Position numbers and translations under genes: made by a program
Shown: piece by piece, positions 1 to 5,212 of the stretch
Numbering within the stretch: position 1 is the stretch's first letter
Layout of the letters: the number at the start of each line of letters is the position of its first letter
Notes under the pieces: generated by a model
The model's input: only the letters and a program-made list of their open reading frames with translations
What the model was told of the DNA's origin: nothing
Databases searched by the model: none
Assembly (NCBI GenBank): GCA_946478765.1
Contig: CAMLDH010000100.1
Span: forward strand, 1-10,962
Source: an uncultured Oxalobacteraceae bacterium
Lineage (GTDB): Bacteria > Pseudomonadota > Gammaproteobacteria > Burkholderiales > Burkholderiaceae
Reading direction: 5' to 3'
DNA length: 10,962 nucleotides

Positions 1-1
1 G

Positions 2-628
2 TCCGATCCCTGGTGGCGACCGGCCCCCATGAGGCCGGACCTCGTTATCGATCTGCTGGACGCTCTTTGCCGCATCGACGCGGTCGCGCTCGCCGACCGG
101 GCTGTGGCACATGCGCTGGCCAGTCCCGGCGTGTTCGACATGGATGCAGTGCTGGTGCCCGCGGCATTGGGCTTGATCCAGAGAACGGCGACGCAGGATT
201 TCGCGCCGGTGCGGCGCTTGCGTGCAGCCTGCCTGGATCATTTGCGGGCACGCATTGCAGAGCCCTTGGCGCCGCCGCCCGATTTCGCGCGGGCCAGCAG
301 CACCATCGCCTGCAAATGCGATCATTGTGCGGAGTTGAGTCGCTTCCTGGCCGATGCGGCGCGCAAGGAGTGGACCTTCAAGGCGGCCGAACCGCTACGC
401 CGGCATGTCGAAACATCGATCCGAAGCAATGGCTGCGATCTGGATTGTGCGACAGACAAGCGCGGTCGTCCCTATACCCTGGTATGCACCAAGAACCAAG
501 CCAGCTATGAACGGCGCGTGCGGCAGCGCAAGCGAGACATCGAAGATGTGGCGCAACTGGATGCGGTCGAACTGCGCGGCGCGGACCTTGGGGCCGTCGC
601 GGCTGAAAGCCAGGCAGCGGCCGGGTAG
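2..628 (+). CDS. C-terminal part of a Cys-cluster protein, possibly of a large 2OG-Fe(II) oxygenase-type protein (5' end outside window)
   Basis: The reading frame is open from base 2 with no stop, so the ATG at 29 need not be the start and the gene most likely begins upstream of the window. The visible part is about 208 residues with the high-GC codon use of the outer blocks. Counting from the ATG at 29, a leucine/alanine-rich helical stretch (about 1-80) is followed by a CKCDHC cluster (Cys95, Cys97, Cys100) that could bind metal, and then a basic block containing RGRPYTLVCTKNQASYERR, followed by more Arg/Lys. From memory this Cys cluster plus 'TKNQASYERR' tail occurs at the C-terminus of long uncharacterised bacterial proteins, some annotated as 2OG-Fe(II) oxygenases. 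The oxygenase domain itself would lie outside the window, so that assignment is a weak inference. The stop is TAG at 626-628. Confidence 0.7.
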   Translation, partial: SDPWWRPAPMRPDLVIDLLDALCRIDAVALADRAVAHALASPGVFDMDAVLVPAALGLIQRTATQDFAPVRRLRAACLDHLRARIAEPLAPPPDFARASSTIACKCDHCAELSRFLADAARKEWTFKAAEPLRRHVETSIRSNGCDLDCATDKRGRPYTLVCTKNQASYERRVRQRKRDIEDVAQLDAVELRGADLGAVAAESQAAAG

Positions 629-663
629 CGCATGCGGCGCAATCAATTTTTTTCCTTCTCGCC

Positions 664-1221
664 ATGCGCACCAATGTTCCTGACAAGCTGATCACCCTCG
701 TCCATAAAATCAAGGAGTCCGGTTCTGCTGAACTGACCCGTTTGACGGTATTGAAGAAATGGTTTGAACAAGATGAAAAACGTCTTTCCTCGTTCGCCAT
801 CTTTATCGCCAAGCGTGCTTCCATGCAAAAGCAGGCAGCGGACGGCGAGGCAGCCGTTCTTCTTCGCGACGCGCGCGCCCTGTTGAAAGGGAGCGGCGTG
901 TATGACCCGCAGGTGTCGCGGAAAGCAGCGGAAGACCTGTATCGCCGGCTCAATGCATTTCAGAACGAGTACAAGAATTTGCGATGGGGGGCGGTTCGCA
1001 TCATTCGCAATCACGCACTGTTTCTGATCGAAGAGGGGTTGCGCATCTATCTTTGGCGCGCCAACTCGCCATCCGACGGCTATCGTCTCGCCGCGAACTA
1101 CTGCGAACATTACGATCCGCGCTATGGAAGTGGTTTGAACGGCCCCAGCGTTGCCAGGATCAATGAAATCGCTCGCTTCATGCGTGACATCGAAGGAAGT
1201 GAAAATGCGCATGACCAATAA
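664..1221 (+). CDS. Conserved-looking hypothetical protein, 185 aa
   Basis: I do not recognise this protein. It is predicted to be soluble and mostly helical, with no signal peptide or clear membrane segment. Residues 1-60 are rich in Lys/Glu/Leu (DKLITLVHKIKESG, then TVLKKWFEQDEKRL). The second half carries aromatic-rich stretches (LRWGAVRIIRNHALFLIEEG; NYCEHYDPRYGSG). Codon use is less GC-biased than in the gene to its left, so it may belong to the acquired middle region. The ATG at 664 follows a pyrimidine-rich leader with no evident Shine-Dalgarno, so the start is uncertain. The preceding gene ends 35 bases upstream. Its 3' end overlaps the beginning of the next small, probably broken, reading frame (ATG 1205) by 17 bases. 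Coding status is supported by length and a plausible protein; function is unknown. Confidence 0.7.
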   Translation: MRTNVPDKLITLVHKIKESGSAELTRLTVLKKWFEQDEKRLSSFAIFIAKRASMQKQAADGEAAVLLRDARALLKGSGVYDPQVSRKAAEDLYRRLNAFQNEYKNLRWGAVRIIRNHALFLIEEGLRIYLWRANSPSDGYRLAANYCEHYDPRYGSGLNGPSVARINEIARFMRDIEGSENAHDQ

Positions 1222-1363
1222 CGGGCGCTATTTCGTACAATCCCCGATTGCCGTGCATTCCGGTAGTACACAGCCGGATGCATTATGTCGATGCTGGCGT
1301 CTACACGGTCAACTGGTTCAGTTGCCGGCTGGTCAATGCCGTGCCGTGACGGAAATGCAGTGA
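1205..1363 (+). pseudogene. Frameshifted remnant of a small DUF2158 (YodC-like)-type protein
   Basis: An ATG at 1205, preceded by a purine-rich AAGGAAG, opens a 52-codon frame. Its beginning (NNGRYFVQSPIAVHSGSTQ) would fit the F-x-G-x-x-V-x-L-x-SG start of DUF2158 proteins. The similarity then jumps one frame: the ATG at 1278 reads MHYVDAGVYTVNWFS and LVNAV before a stop at 1347-1349. The first frame then resumes with TEMQ and ends at 1363. The pieces together resemble one DUF2158-sized protein carrying two compensating indels. The family assignment is from motif memory (SG..MTV..V...V.C.WF) and not from a search. The alternative is that the 52-aa frame is a real unrelated peptide, or that the resemblance is chance. 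Confidence 0.4.
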
Positions 1364-1404
1364 GATGAGCAGAACATCCGGCGCCTTCTGCCCCGTGGCC
1401 CTAA

Positions 1405-1438
1405 AGAATTGACGCCGCGTGTGTCGGATGCTTTAATG
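1405..1438 (+). promoter_or_regulatory. Strong sigma70-type promoter of the MNT-HEPN module; copy 1 of a 34-bp direct repeat
   Basis: TTGACG (1409-1414) and TTTAAT (1432-1437) are separated by exactly 17 bases. TGC lies directly before the -10, giving an extended -10. Transcription would begin near 1444, only about 10 bases before the antitoxin ATG at 1455, so the leader is very short and no clear ribosome binding site precedes that ATG. The whole 34-bp element recurs at 2300-2333 with two substitutions, both in the spacer. Confidence 0.75.
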
Positions 1439-1454
1439 ACGGACACTTAATGCC

Positions 1455-1745
1455 ATGAAACCATCTACTGCACTCCACTCCCATCGAGACGCCATCCGGC
1501 GTATTGTGGAATCTCATCGCGCTCGCAATGCTCGCGTATTCGGCTCTGTTGTGCACGGCGACGACACCGACGAGAGCGATCTCGACCTCCTGATCGATCC
1601 GACGCCGGATACGACATTGATGGATGTGGCTGCCATTCAGGTGGAGCTGGAACATCTTCTGGGGGTGACGGTGGATGTACTGACACCGAAGGCACTGCCC
1701 GACAAATTCCGTGGAGCAGTTCTCGCGGAGGCGGTACCGGTATGA
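1455..1745 (+). CDS. mntA: MNT-domain nucleotidyltransferase antitoxin (MntA-type)
   Basis: This is a minimal nucleotidyltransferase of 96 aa, the usual size for the antitoxin of HEPN-MNT (HepT-MntA) modules. The catalytic pattern is complete: GS at residues 30-31, then D42-x-D44 in the context ESDLDLLID, and a third acidic residue, Asp74, in VTVDVLTP. Family members of this type transfer AMP to a tyrosine next to the HEPN RNase motif of the partner toxin, silencing it. The stop overlaps the toxin start as ATGA (1742-1745), so translation is probably coupled. A strong promoter lies immediately upstream at 1405-1438. No good Shine-Dalgarno is seen before the ATG. The intact active site argues for a functional antitoxin. 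The symbol is by family resemblance. Confidence 0.88.
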   Translation: MKPSTALHSHRDAIRRIVESHRARNARVFGSVVHGDDTDESDLDLLIDPTPDTTLMDVAAIQVELEHLLGVTVDVLTPKALPDKFRGAVLAEAVPV

Positions 1746-2125
1746 CCAACATAGGCCTGCGAGTACCTGACTACCTCGAACATATCCAGCAAGCCATCGA
1801 GCGCATCCAGCGCTATACCGAAGATATGGATGAAGTCGGTTTCCTGCAAAACGAGATGGCGCAAGATGCGGTGATCCGCAACATCGAGATCATCGGCGAA
1901 GCAGCGAACAACATCAGGAAATCTGCACCTGATTTCACTGAACAGCATCACGAAATCCCTTGGCTGGTCATTTACGCAATGCGTAACCGCGTTTCGCACG
2001 CCTATCACAATGTCGATCTTGAGATTGTATGGAAAACGATTCAGAACGATCTGCCGCTCATGCATCGGCAGGTTGTCGCACTGATTGACGATTTGGAGGG
2101 GGATGTTCGTGTTCCGAAACCGTGA
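1742..2125 (+). CDS. hepT: HEPN-domain RNase toxin (HepT-type, DUF86)
   Basis: A helical protein of 127 aa of the DUF86/HepT family. The HEPN catalytic motif R-x4-H reads RNRVSHAY at residues 81-88 (Arg81, His86), and Tyr88 is in the position that MntA partners modify with AMP (R-x4-H-x-Y). Upstream helices carry the usual family text, including VIRNIEIIGEAANNI at 44-58 and IPWLVIYAMRN leading into the motif. Known relatives are RNases that act on tRNA or mRNA and arrest growth when free of antitoxin. The gene overlaps mntA by ATGA and shares its promoter. Key residues and the modified tyrosine are all present, so the pair appears intact. About 175 bases of non-coding remnant follow it. Confidence 0.9.
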   Translation: MTNIGLRVPDYLEHIQQAIERIQRYTEDMDEVGFLQNEMAQDAVIRNIEIIGEAANNIRKSAPDFTEQHHEIPWLVIYAMRNRVSHAYHNVDLEIVWKTIQNDLPLMHRQVVALIDDLEGDVRVPKP

Positions 2126-2188
2126 GTATGGTTGTCGGCAACCTGACGTACTTGTCAAGCAGGAGACCTTACTTGCTACCCTGAATTT

Positions 2189-2249
2189 CCATGAAAATCG
2201 TCTGCCAGTTTATACTGGCGGTTACTCCCCCGCTGCAAGATTTTCATCG
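2189..2249 (+). repeat. Diverged repeat copy A: broken YTxGY (DUF488-like) gene start with an internal hairpin
   Basis: This stretch aligns with 5068-5126 at roughly three quarters identity by hand. One frame reads NRLPVYTGGYS, resembling the N-terminal first strand of DUF488 proteins (hYTIGYS), and the next frame continues PLQDFHRLLQ, which would fit the following helix, so a small indel separates the two halves. It contains a perfect 6-bp inverted repeat (GCCAGT at 2204-2209, ACTGGC at 2214-2219, loop TTAT). The second copy has the same hairpin with different stem bases. It lies in the otherwise gene-free stretch 2126-2299. Confidence 0.45.
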
Positions 2250-2299
2250 TCTCCTACAACCCTCAATCTTTCAAGTCGCGCCCTGTGACCCGGGCCCAC

Positions 2300-2333
2300 A
2301 GAATTGACGCTGCGTGTGTCGAATGCTTTAATG
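2300..2333 (+). promoter_or_regulatory. Strong sigma70-type promoter of the ERCC4 nuclease gene; copy 2 of the 34-bp direct repeat
   Basis: TTGACG (2304-2309), a 17-base spacer and TTTAAT (2327-2332) with TGC immediately before the -10. It differs from copy 1 (1405-1438) only at two spacer positions, both C/T or G/A changes. Transcription would begin near 2339, 17 bases before the ATG at 2356. Here, unlike copy 1, a Shine-Dalgarno (AGGAAG, from 2347) sits in the leader. The flanks of the two copies are not alike beyond a few bases. Confidence 0.75.
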
Positions 2334-2355
2334 CCTGAAACTCAACAGGAAGATC

Positions 2356-3051
2356 ATGCGCGAGCCCACCTCGATCATTGTCGACGACCGCGAATCCCGC
2401 TTGGTGATGGAGGCACTTCAGACGCAATCGGATTGCTGTGTCTCGGTTCAGCGTCTTTCCTTGGGCGATTATCAAGTTGATGACAGGTTGCTGTTCGAAC
2501 GTAAAACGTTGCCGGATTTCGCCACCTCGGTCATGGATGGACGTTTGTTTCGGCAAGCGGCACAATTGGCCGCCTCGGAGCGTCGCGGTATCATTGTTTT
2601 GGAGGGAGCGGTCAAGGACATCGCAAGCCATGGCATCACCAGGGAAGCGCTGCAAGGCGCGCTCATTTCCATCTCCGTGATTTTCGGCATCCCGCTGTTG
2701 CGCGCTCTCGATCCGATGGAGACGGCGCGTCTGATGCTGCATACTGCCAGGCAAGTTCAATCCGTGCGGAATGGTGCAATTGCAAGCAAAGGGCGGCGCC
2801 CTAAAGCGAAACGAAGAATCCAGTTGCAAATTTTGCAGGGACTCCCGGGCATTGGTCCAGCACGTGCGCAATCGCTGCTGGAAAAATATGGCAGCGTGGA
2901 GAGCGTCATGCAAGCTGGCTATGAGGATCTCATCGATACGCATGACATCGGCAAACAAACGGCACAACGCATACGATGGGCCGTTAGCGAGCATGCCGTT
3001 GCCTATGAAATATCTCCCCATCGATTCGCCATGGAGTTCCCCGATTTGTGA
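2356..3051 (+). CDS. ERCC4-domain (XPF/MUS81-like) structure-specific nuclease with helix-hairpin-helix tail
   Basis: A 231-aa protein with the nuclease and DNA-binding layout of the XPF/MUS81 family but no helicase part. The ERCC4 nuclease core is at about residues 5-135: VDDRE at 9-13, LGDY at 36-39, then ERK at 48-50 followed by D54, matching the family's GDx(n)ERKx3D metal-binding motif. A basic linker (about 145-155, KGRRPKAKRR) leads to two helix-hairpin-helix motifs, one at about 160-177 (LPGIGPARAQSLLEKYG) and one at 190-210 (DIGKQTAQRI). Relatives cut branched or flap DNA. A clear AGGAAG precedes the ATG, and the gene has its own promoter (2300-2333). It converges on the PIN toxin gene, ending 37 bases from it, with no obvious terminator between. 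All motif residues are present. The biological role here is unknown: repair, phage-derived or defence are possible. Confidence 0.88.
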   Translation: MREPTSIIVDDRESRLVMEALQTQSDCCVSVQRLSLGDYQVDDRLLFERKTLPDFATSVMDGRLFRQAAQLAASERRGIIVLEGAVKDIASHGITREALQGALISISVIFGIPLLRALDPMETARLMLHTARQVQSVRNGAIASKGRRPKAKRRIQLQILQGLPGIGPARAQSLLEKYGSVESVMQAGYEDLIDTHDIGKQTAQRIRWAVSEHAVAYEISPHRFAMEFPDL

Positions 3052-3088
3052 TCCATGATCAGTCGCATGCTAATCCGCGCTCGTGGTG

Positions 3089-3637
3089 TCACGAAGGTGG
3101 AAAACGCAACCGAGAAAAATTACGGCCATTAAAAATAGCTTTCCGTTCGAGTTCCGCCGCCGATTCCAGCCAACCTTTTTGTTCCAGAAATATCAGAAAG
3201 GCGCGCGTACTCACTTTGCGGCAATTGTCCGGCAATAGAAAGCTGGTCCGGGCGATCCTGTGATCTTCAAACAGGAATACGCCTGTGGGCGGCGGGTCGA
3301 TCAGCGCGAAGTCGTTCATCGCTTCTTGTATGGCGAGTTCACCAAGGTTGGATTTTCTCGGGGCTGTTGTGCCGGCGGTCTGTACCTGCTGGAAGTGCTT
3401 CAGTGTTTTGGTAGGCAGGACAGGTAATTTGTTTGCTTTGACCCATGCACCGATCGCCTCGCTGGTCGGCGTCTGATTGCGCGTAACTTCGTGCAGCACC
3501 ATGTCCACGATATGCACCGGCCATGCGGGTTTGAACAGGACATCAAGCGCATCCGCGTAGGCCAGTGTAATGAGCGGTCCCGCATCCGGCAACAGGAAAA
3601 TTGGTGAGGCGTCCTTCACGCGCTGATCCCCGCTCAC
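3089..3637 (-). CDS. PIN-domain toxin (VapC/DUF3368-like)
   Basis: A 182-aa PIN-like protein. The opening block LLPDAGPLITLAYADALDVL supplies the first acidic residue (Asp18). Further conserved acids are Glu50 in VLHEVTRN, Glu100 in NLGELAIQEAM, and Glu124-Asp125 in FLFEDHRIA, matching the four-block acidic site of PIN ribonucleases. The DAGPLI...LDVL opening looks more like the DUF3368-type PIN group than classic VapC. The family cleaves RNA and is held in check by a co-expressed DNA-binding antitoxin. The start is GTG at 3637-3635, overlapping the antitoxin stop as GTGA, which indicates coupled translation. The C-terminal 40 residues (ERKAIFNGRNFSRLRF) are basic and outside the PIN core. 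The stop is TGA at 3091-3089. Confidence 0.82.
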   Translation of the reverse strand: MSGDQRVKDASPIFLLPDAGPLITLAYADALDVLFKPAWPVHIVDMVLHEVTRNQTPTSEAIGAWVKANKLPVLPTKTLKHFQQVQTAGTTAPRKSNLGELAIQEAMNDFALIDPPPTGVFLFEDHRIARTSFLLPDNCRKVSTRAFLIFLEQKGWLESAAELERKAIFNGRNFSRLRFPPS

Positions 3638-3981
3638 CGCGCTAATGCATGAAGGTTGTCCACCATGTTTTGCGTTACGGATTCCGGCAAGCGCGGCATA
3701 GGCAAATGGGCCTGCGCCATCAACAAAAACAAATCTTCCTGATTGTCGATTCCCAAGGCGGCTATGGCGGCATGATCATCCACACGCCCCAGCGAGAAAT
3801 CCAGCAGTATTTTGAAATTCTGGTTGCCTGCCGCTTCTGCCGCTTCAAACGTTTCTACCAAATATCGCAGTTCGGCATTGAATAAGGCGTTAATCGAAGT
3901 ATCGGATTTGGCGGCAATGATCTTGGCGCGCTTGAGCAATTCGCGATCTACCGCCCCGGTGAAATTAACAGTTTCTGCCAT
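3634..3981 (-). CDS. Ribbon-helix-helix-type antitoxin partner of the PIN toxin
   Basis: A 115-aa protein from the ATG at 3981. This start is preferred over an in-frame ATG 45 bases upstream because GGAG (3991-3988) is well placed before it and the upstream ATG lies in the promoter/operator. Residues 4-43 (TVNFTGAVDRELLKRAKIIA, then SDTSINALFNAELRYLVE) have the strand-helix-helix pattern of RHH DNA-binding antitoxins. The C-terminal part (about 45-115) is likely the toxin-neutralising segment. Its stop overlaps the toxin's GTG by four bases. An 8-bp inverted repeat around the promoter just upstream suggests autorepression by the RHH domain, as is usual for such pairs. Being the only plausible antitoxin beside a PIN toxin, the pairing is secure; the exact family name is not. 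Confidence 0.8.
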   Translation of the reverse strand: MAETVNFTGAVDRELLKRAKIIAAKSDTSINALFNAELRYLVETFEAAEAAGNQNFKILLDFSLGRVDDHAAIAALGIDNQEDLFLLMAQAHLPMPRLPESVTQNMVDNLHALAR

Positions 3982-4004
3982 GATAAGCTCCAATAACGGA
4001 AGTG

Positions 4005-4035
4005 CACATAAATAAGTGTAGCACATGTTTATGTG
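4005..4035 (-). promoter_or_regulatory. Operator/promoter of the RHH antitoxin-PIN toxin pair
   Basis: CACATAAA (4005-4012) and TTTATGTG (4028-4035) form a perfect 8-bp inverted repeat. Between them on the minus strand lies TGC-TACACT (4023-4015), an extended -10-like sequence; no good -35 is visible. A nested CACAT/ATGTG repeat occurs within the right half (4022-4035). Transcription would begin near 4008, about 27 bases before the antitoxin start. The placement fits autorepression by the RHH antitoxin. Confidence 0.55.
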
Positions 4036-4048
4036 TTTATATTGGCAT

Positions 4049-4253
4049 TCAGTCGGACTGACCTTCAGTGCTCCGGTTTTCGCGCAGCAGCTTGCCGAAG
4101 ACGACGATGATCTGCGGTAGTGGCGCTTTACCGGAGTGCAGGATGTTGGCCAGTTTGTCGGAGATCAGGATTTGTTTGTTGTAGCTGGTGCTGGTAGCGC
4201 GTGCGGCGCTACCAAGTGCGTCTTACCACGTTGGGGTTGCTTCCAGCCCGCAT
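4049..4253 (-). pseudogene. Frameshifted remnant of a small unidentified gene
   Basis: On the minus strand an ATG at 4253 reads MRAGSNPNVV. Then a one-base shift near 4223 continues DALGSAARATSTSYNKQ, ILISDKLANILHSGKAPLPQ, IIVVFGKLLRENR and on to a TGA at 4051-4049. The 57 codons after the shift contain no Met and are preceded by an in-frame TAA, so it is not an obvious gene on its own. The text is protein-like: alternating hydrophobic residues, an orderly amphipathic pattern and G/C-ending codons unlike random frames. Removing a single A would join the two pieces into about 68 residues. I do not recognise the family. It lies upstream of the antitoxin promoter and downstream of the membrane-protein gene, in the same direction as both. 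Confidence 0.4.
4192..4214. repeat. Perfect 9-bp inverted repeat (hairpin)
   Basis: TGGTAGCGC (4192-4200), loop GTGCG, and GCGCTACCA (4206-4214). No T-run follows on either strand, so it is not a typical intrinsic terminator. It lies within the broken minus-strand remnant. Confidence 0.4.
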
Positions 4254-4291
4254 TGTCGCGGTGCTAACCAATTAGGCAACTCTGTGTTCAG

Positions 4292-4906
4292 TCATCGATG
4301 GAGAACGATCCGCCTCGTGTGCTTTTGTTGATTCTCGACAAGCTTTTCACCACGATAAATTCTGGCAAACGACTGGAGTGAGGTCCATGCAATAAAGCCG
4401 CCAACTGGTAGTGTAAATGCGAAAAGTGTAAAAAGAGATTTCGGCTGCAGCCCAAGCGGCTGTGCCAAGAGAAGAGGTGCCATGGCTCCGAATGCAAAGA
4501 TCGCGTATGTGGTCATATGTACAAGCTTTCGCCAAGTTCTAGACCACGGGCGCTGATACCTTTTTGTAAATGCAATTTGTAGATCGCCGGTTGTGTTGAG
4601 GTGCTCAATGTACTTGCGGGATAGTACGAAGTCCTGTAAGCAGCGTGTGGAGTTTTCGAGGGTGAGAATGTACGCGACCTCTTCACCTTTTATGGCGGTT
4701 GTACCTGCAATCGCGTGGTAACCCTTTTCAATGGCGAAAGGGTGAAGCTCCTTCTTTGATGCAAGGTCGTCAAAAAAGCTTCTGGCAAACAAGTATTCGT
4801 CCCTTAGCTTGGGTTTGTTTCCTGAGATGATTTCGTAGAGAGCTCGACCAGCACCAAATACTGCGACAGCGGTGGCGATGATTTTTCCAATGGTTTCAAT
4901 ATCCAT
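4292..4906 (-). CDS. Small membrane protein of unknown function
   Basis: A 204-aa protein from the ATG at 4906, chosen because AAGGA lies seven bases before it; an in-frame ATG at 4921 (MKDVLMDIE) has a weaker site. A hydrophobic segment at about 6-24 (IGKIIATAVAVFGAGRALYE) could be a membrane anchor. A soluble domain of about 110 residues follows, with Lys/Glu-rich text (SFFDDLASKKELHPFAIEKG) and an ILTLENSTRCLQDFVLSRKY stretch. Two further hydrophobic segments lie near 139-160 (TYAIFAFGAMAPLLLAQPLG) and 166-185 (LFTLFAFTLPVGGFIAW). A charged tail (RIYRGEKLVENQQKHTRRI) ends the protein. The gene is AT-richer than its surroundings, suggesting transfer. No family is recognised. It stands alone, with remnants on both sides; an accessory effector role is possible but not shown. 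Confidence 0.65.
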   Translation of the reverse strand: MDIETIGKIIATAVAVFGAGRALYEIISGNKPKLRDEYLFARSFFDDLASKKELHPFAIEKGYHAIAGTTAIKGEEVAYILTLENSTRCLQDFVLSRKYIEHLNTTGDLQIAFTKRYQRPWSRTWRKLVHMTTYAIFAFGAMAPLLLAQPLGLQPKSLFTLFAFTLPVGGFIAWTSLQSFARIYRGEKLVENQQKHTRRIVLHR

Positions 4907-5044
4907 AAGGACATCCTTCATAGTGCCTACTGTTATTTTTAGAAGGATAACAATTGCCGGACTAACTTGGTTTCTGCTACCAACTTGCTTGGCGGAATTC
5001 ATACAAATTATTGCGATGTGACTATTTCTTCCATGTTTGAGGCG

Positions 5045-5062
5045 CAGGCATATGCATGCCTG
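5045..5062. repeat. Perfect 7-bp palindrome
   Basis: CAGGCAT (5045-5051), spacer ATGC, ATGCCTG (5056-5062). It lies 12 bases before the ATG of the YTxGY remnant at 5075 and could be an old operator or a hairpin; function unknown. Confidence 0.4.
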
Positions 5063-5067
5063 AGTCA

Positions 5068-5126
5068 CCATAAAATGCGACGCACAGTCTATACTGTTGG
5101 TTACCCGCGCTGCAATATTTTTACCG
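5068..5126 (+). repeat. Diverged repeat copy B: broken YTxGY (DUF488-like) gene start with an internal hairpin
   Basis: An ATG at 5075 opens MRRTVYTVGYPR, which matches the way DUF488 proteins begin (a few residues, then hYTIGYS). The frame is then lost: the continuing similarity to copy A (2189-2249) runs as LQYFYR in another frame. A 5-bp inverted repeat (ACAGT 5084-5088, ACTGT 5093-5097, loop CTAT) sits where copy A has a 6-bp one, with changed but still pairing bases. No downstream DUF488 body is seen, so this is a fragment. Confidence 0.45.
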
Positions 5127-5212
5127 CATTCCACATTCCTGAATCTCCACGCATGAGCGAATATCAATACCTCGAATTAGCTAGCGGTCATTGCCCCGTT
5201 ACTGACGTGTAA

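Noticed and set aside
378..1218. Minus-strand open frames opposite the first two genes
   Set aside because: They overlap plausible plus-strand genes across a composition change and show no recognisable domain.
1405..2333. Shared minus-strand peptide KHxTHAASIL at both promoter repeats, as if from a duplicated gene end
   Set aside because: It is simply the reverse translation of the two promoter copies; no minus-strand gene is supported there.
3052..3088. Bidirectional terminator between the convergent nuclease and PIN toxin genes
   Set aside because: Only a short ATGATC-type match is seen; no stem with flanking A/T tracts.
4255..4280. tRNA-like text on the minus strand (CCTAATTGGTTAGCACC)
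   Set aside because: It resembles a D-arm, but no acceptor stem, anticodon stem of proper size or T-arm can be folded around it. It might be a tRNA fragment left by integration, but support is too thin.
4264..4280. Integron attC-like GCTAAC...TTAGGC pair
   Set aside because: The core sites are imperfect and too close together, there is no cassette structure around them, and no integrase is visible.
5084..5105. LexA-type box around TATACTGT
   Set aside because: The CTGT is not followed by the matching ACAG at the required spacing; the inverted repeat has the opposite order (ACAGT...ACTGT).
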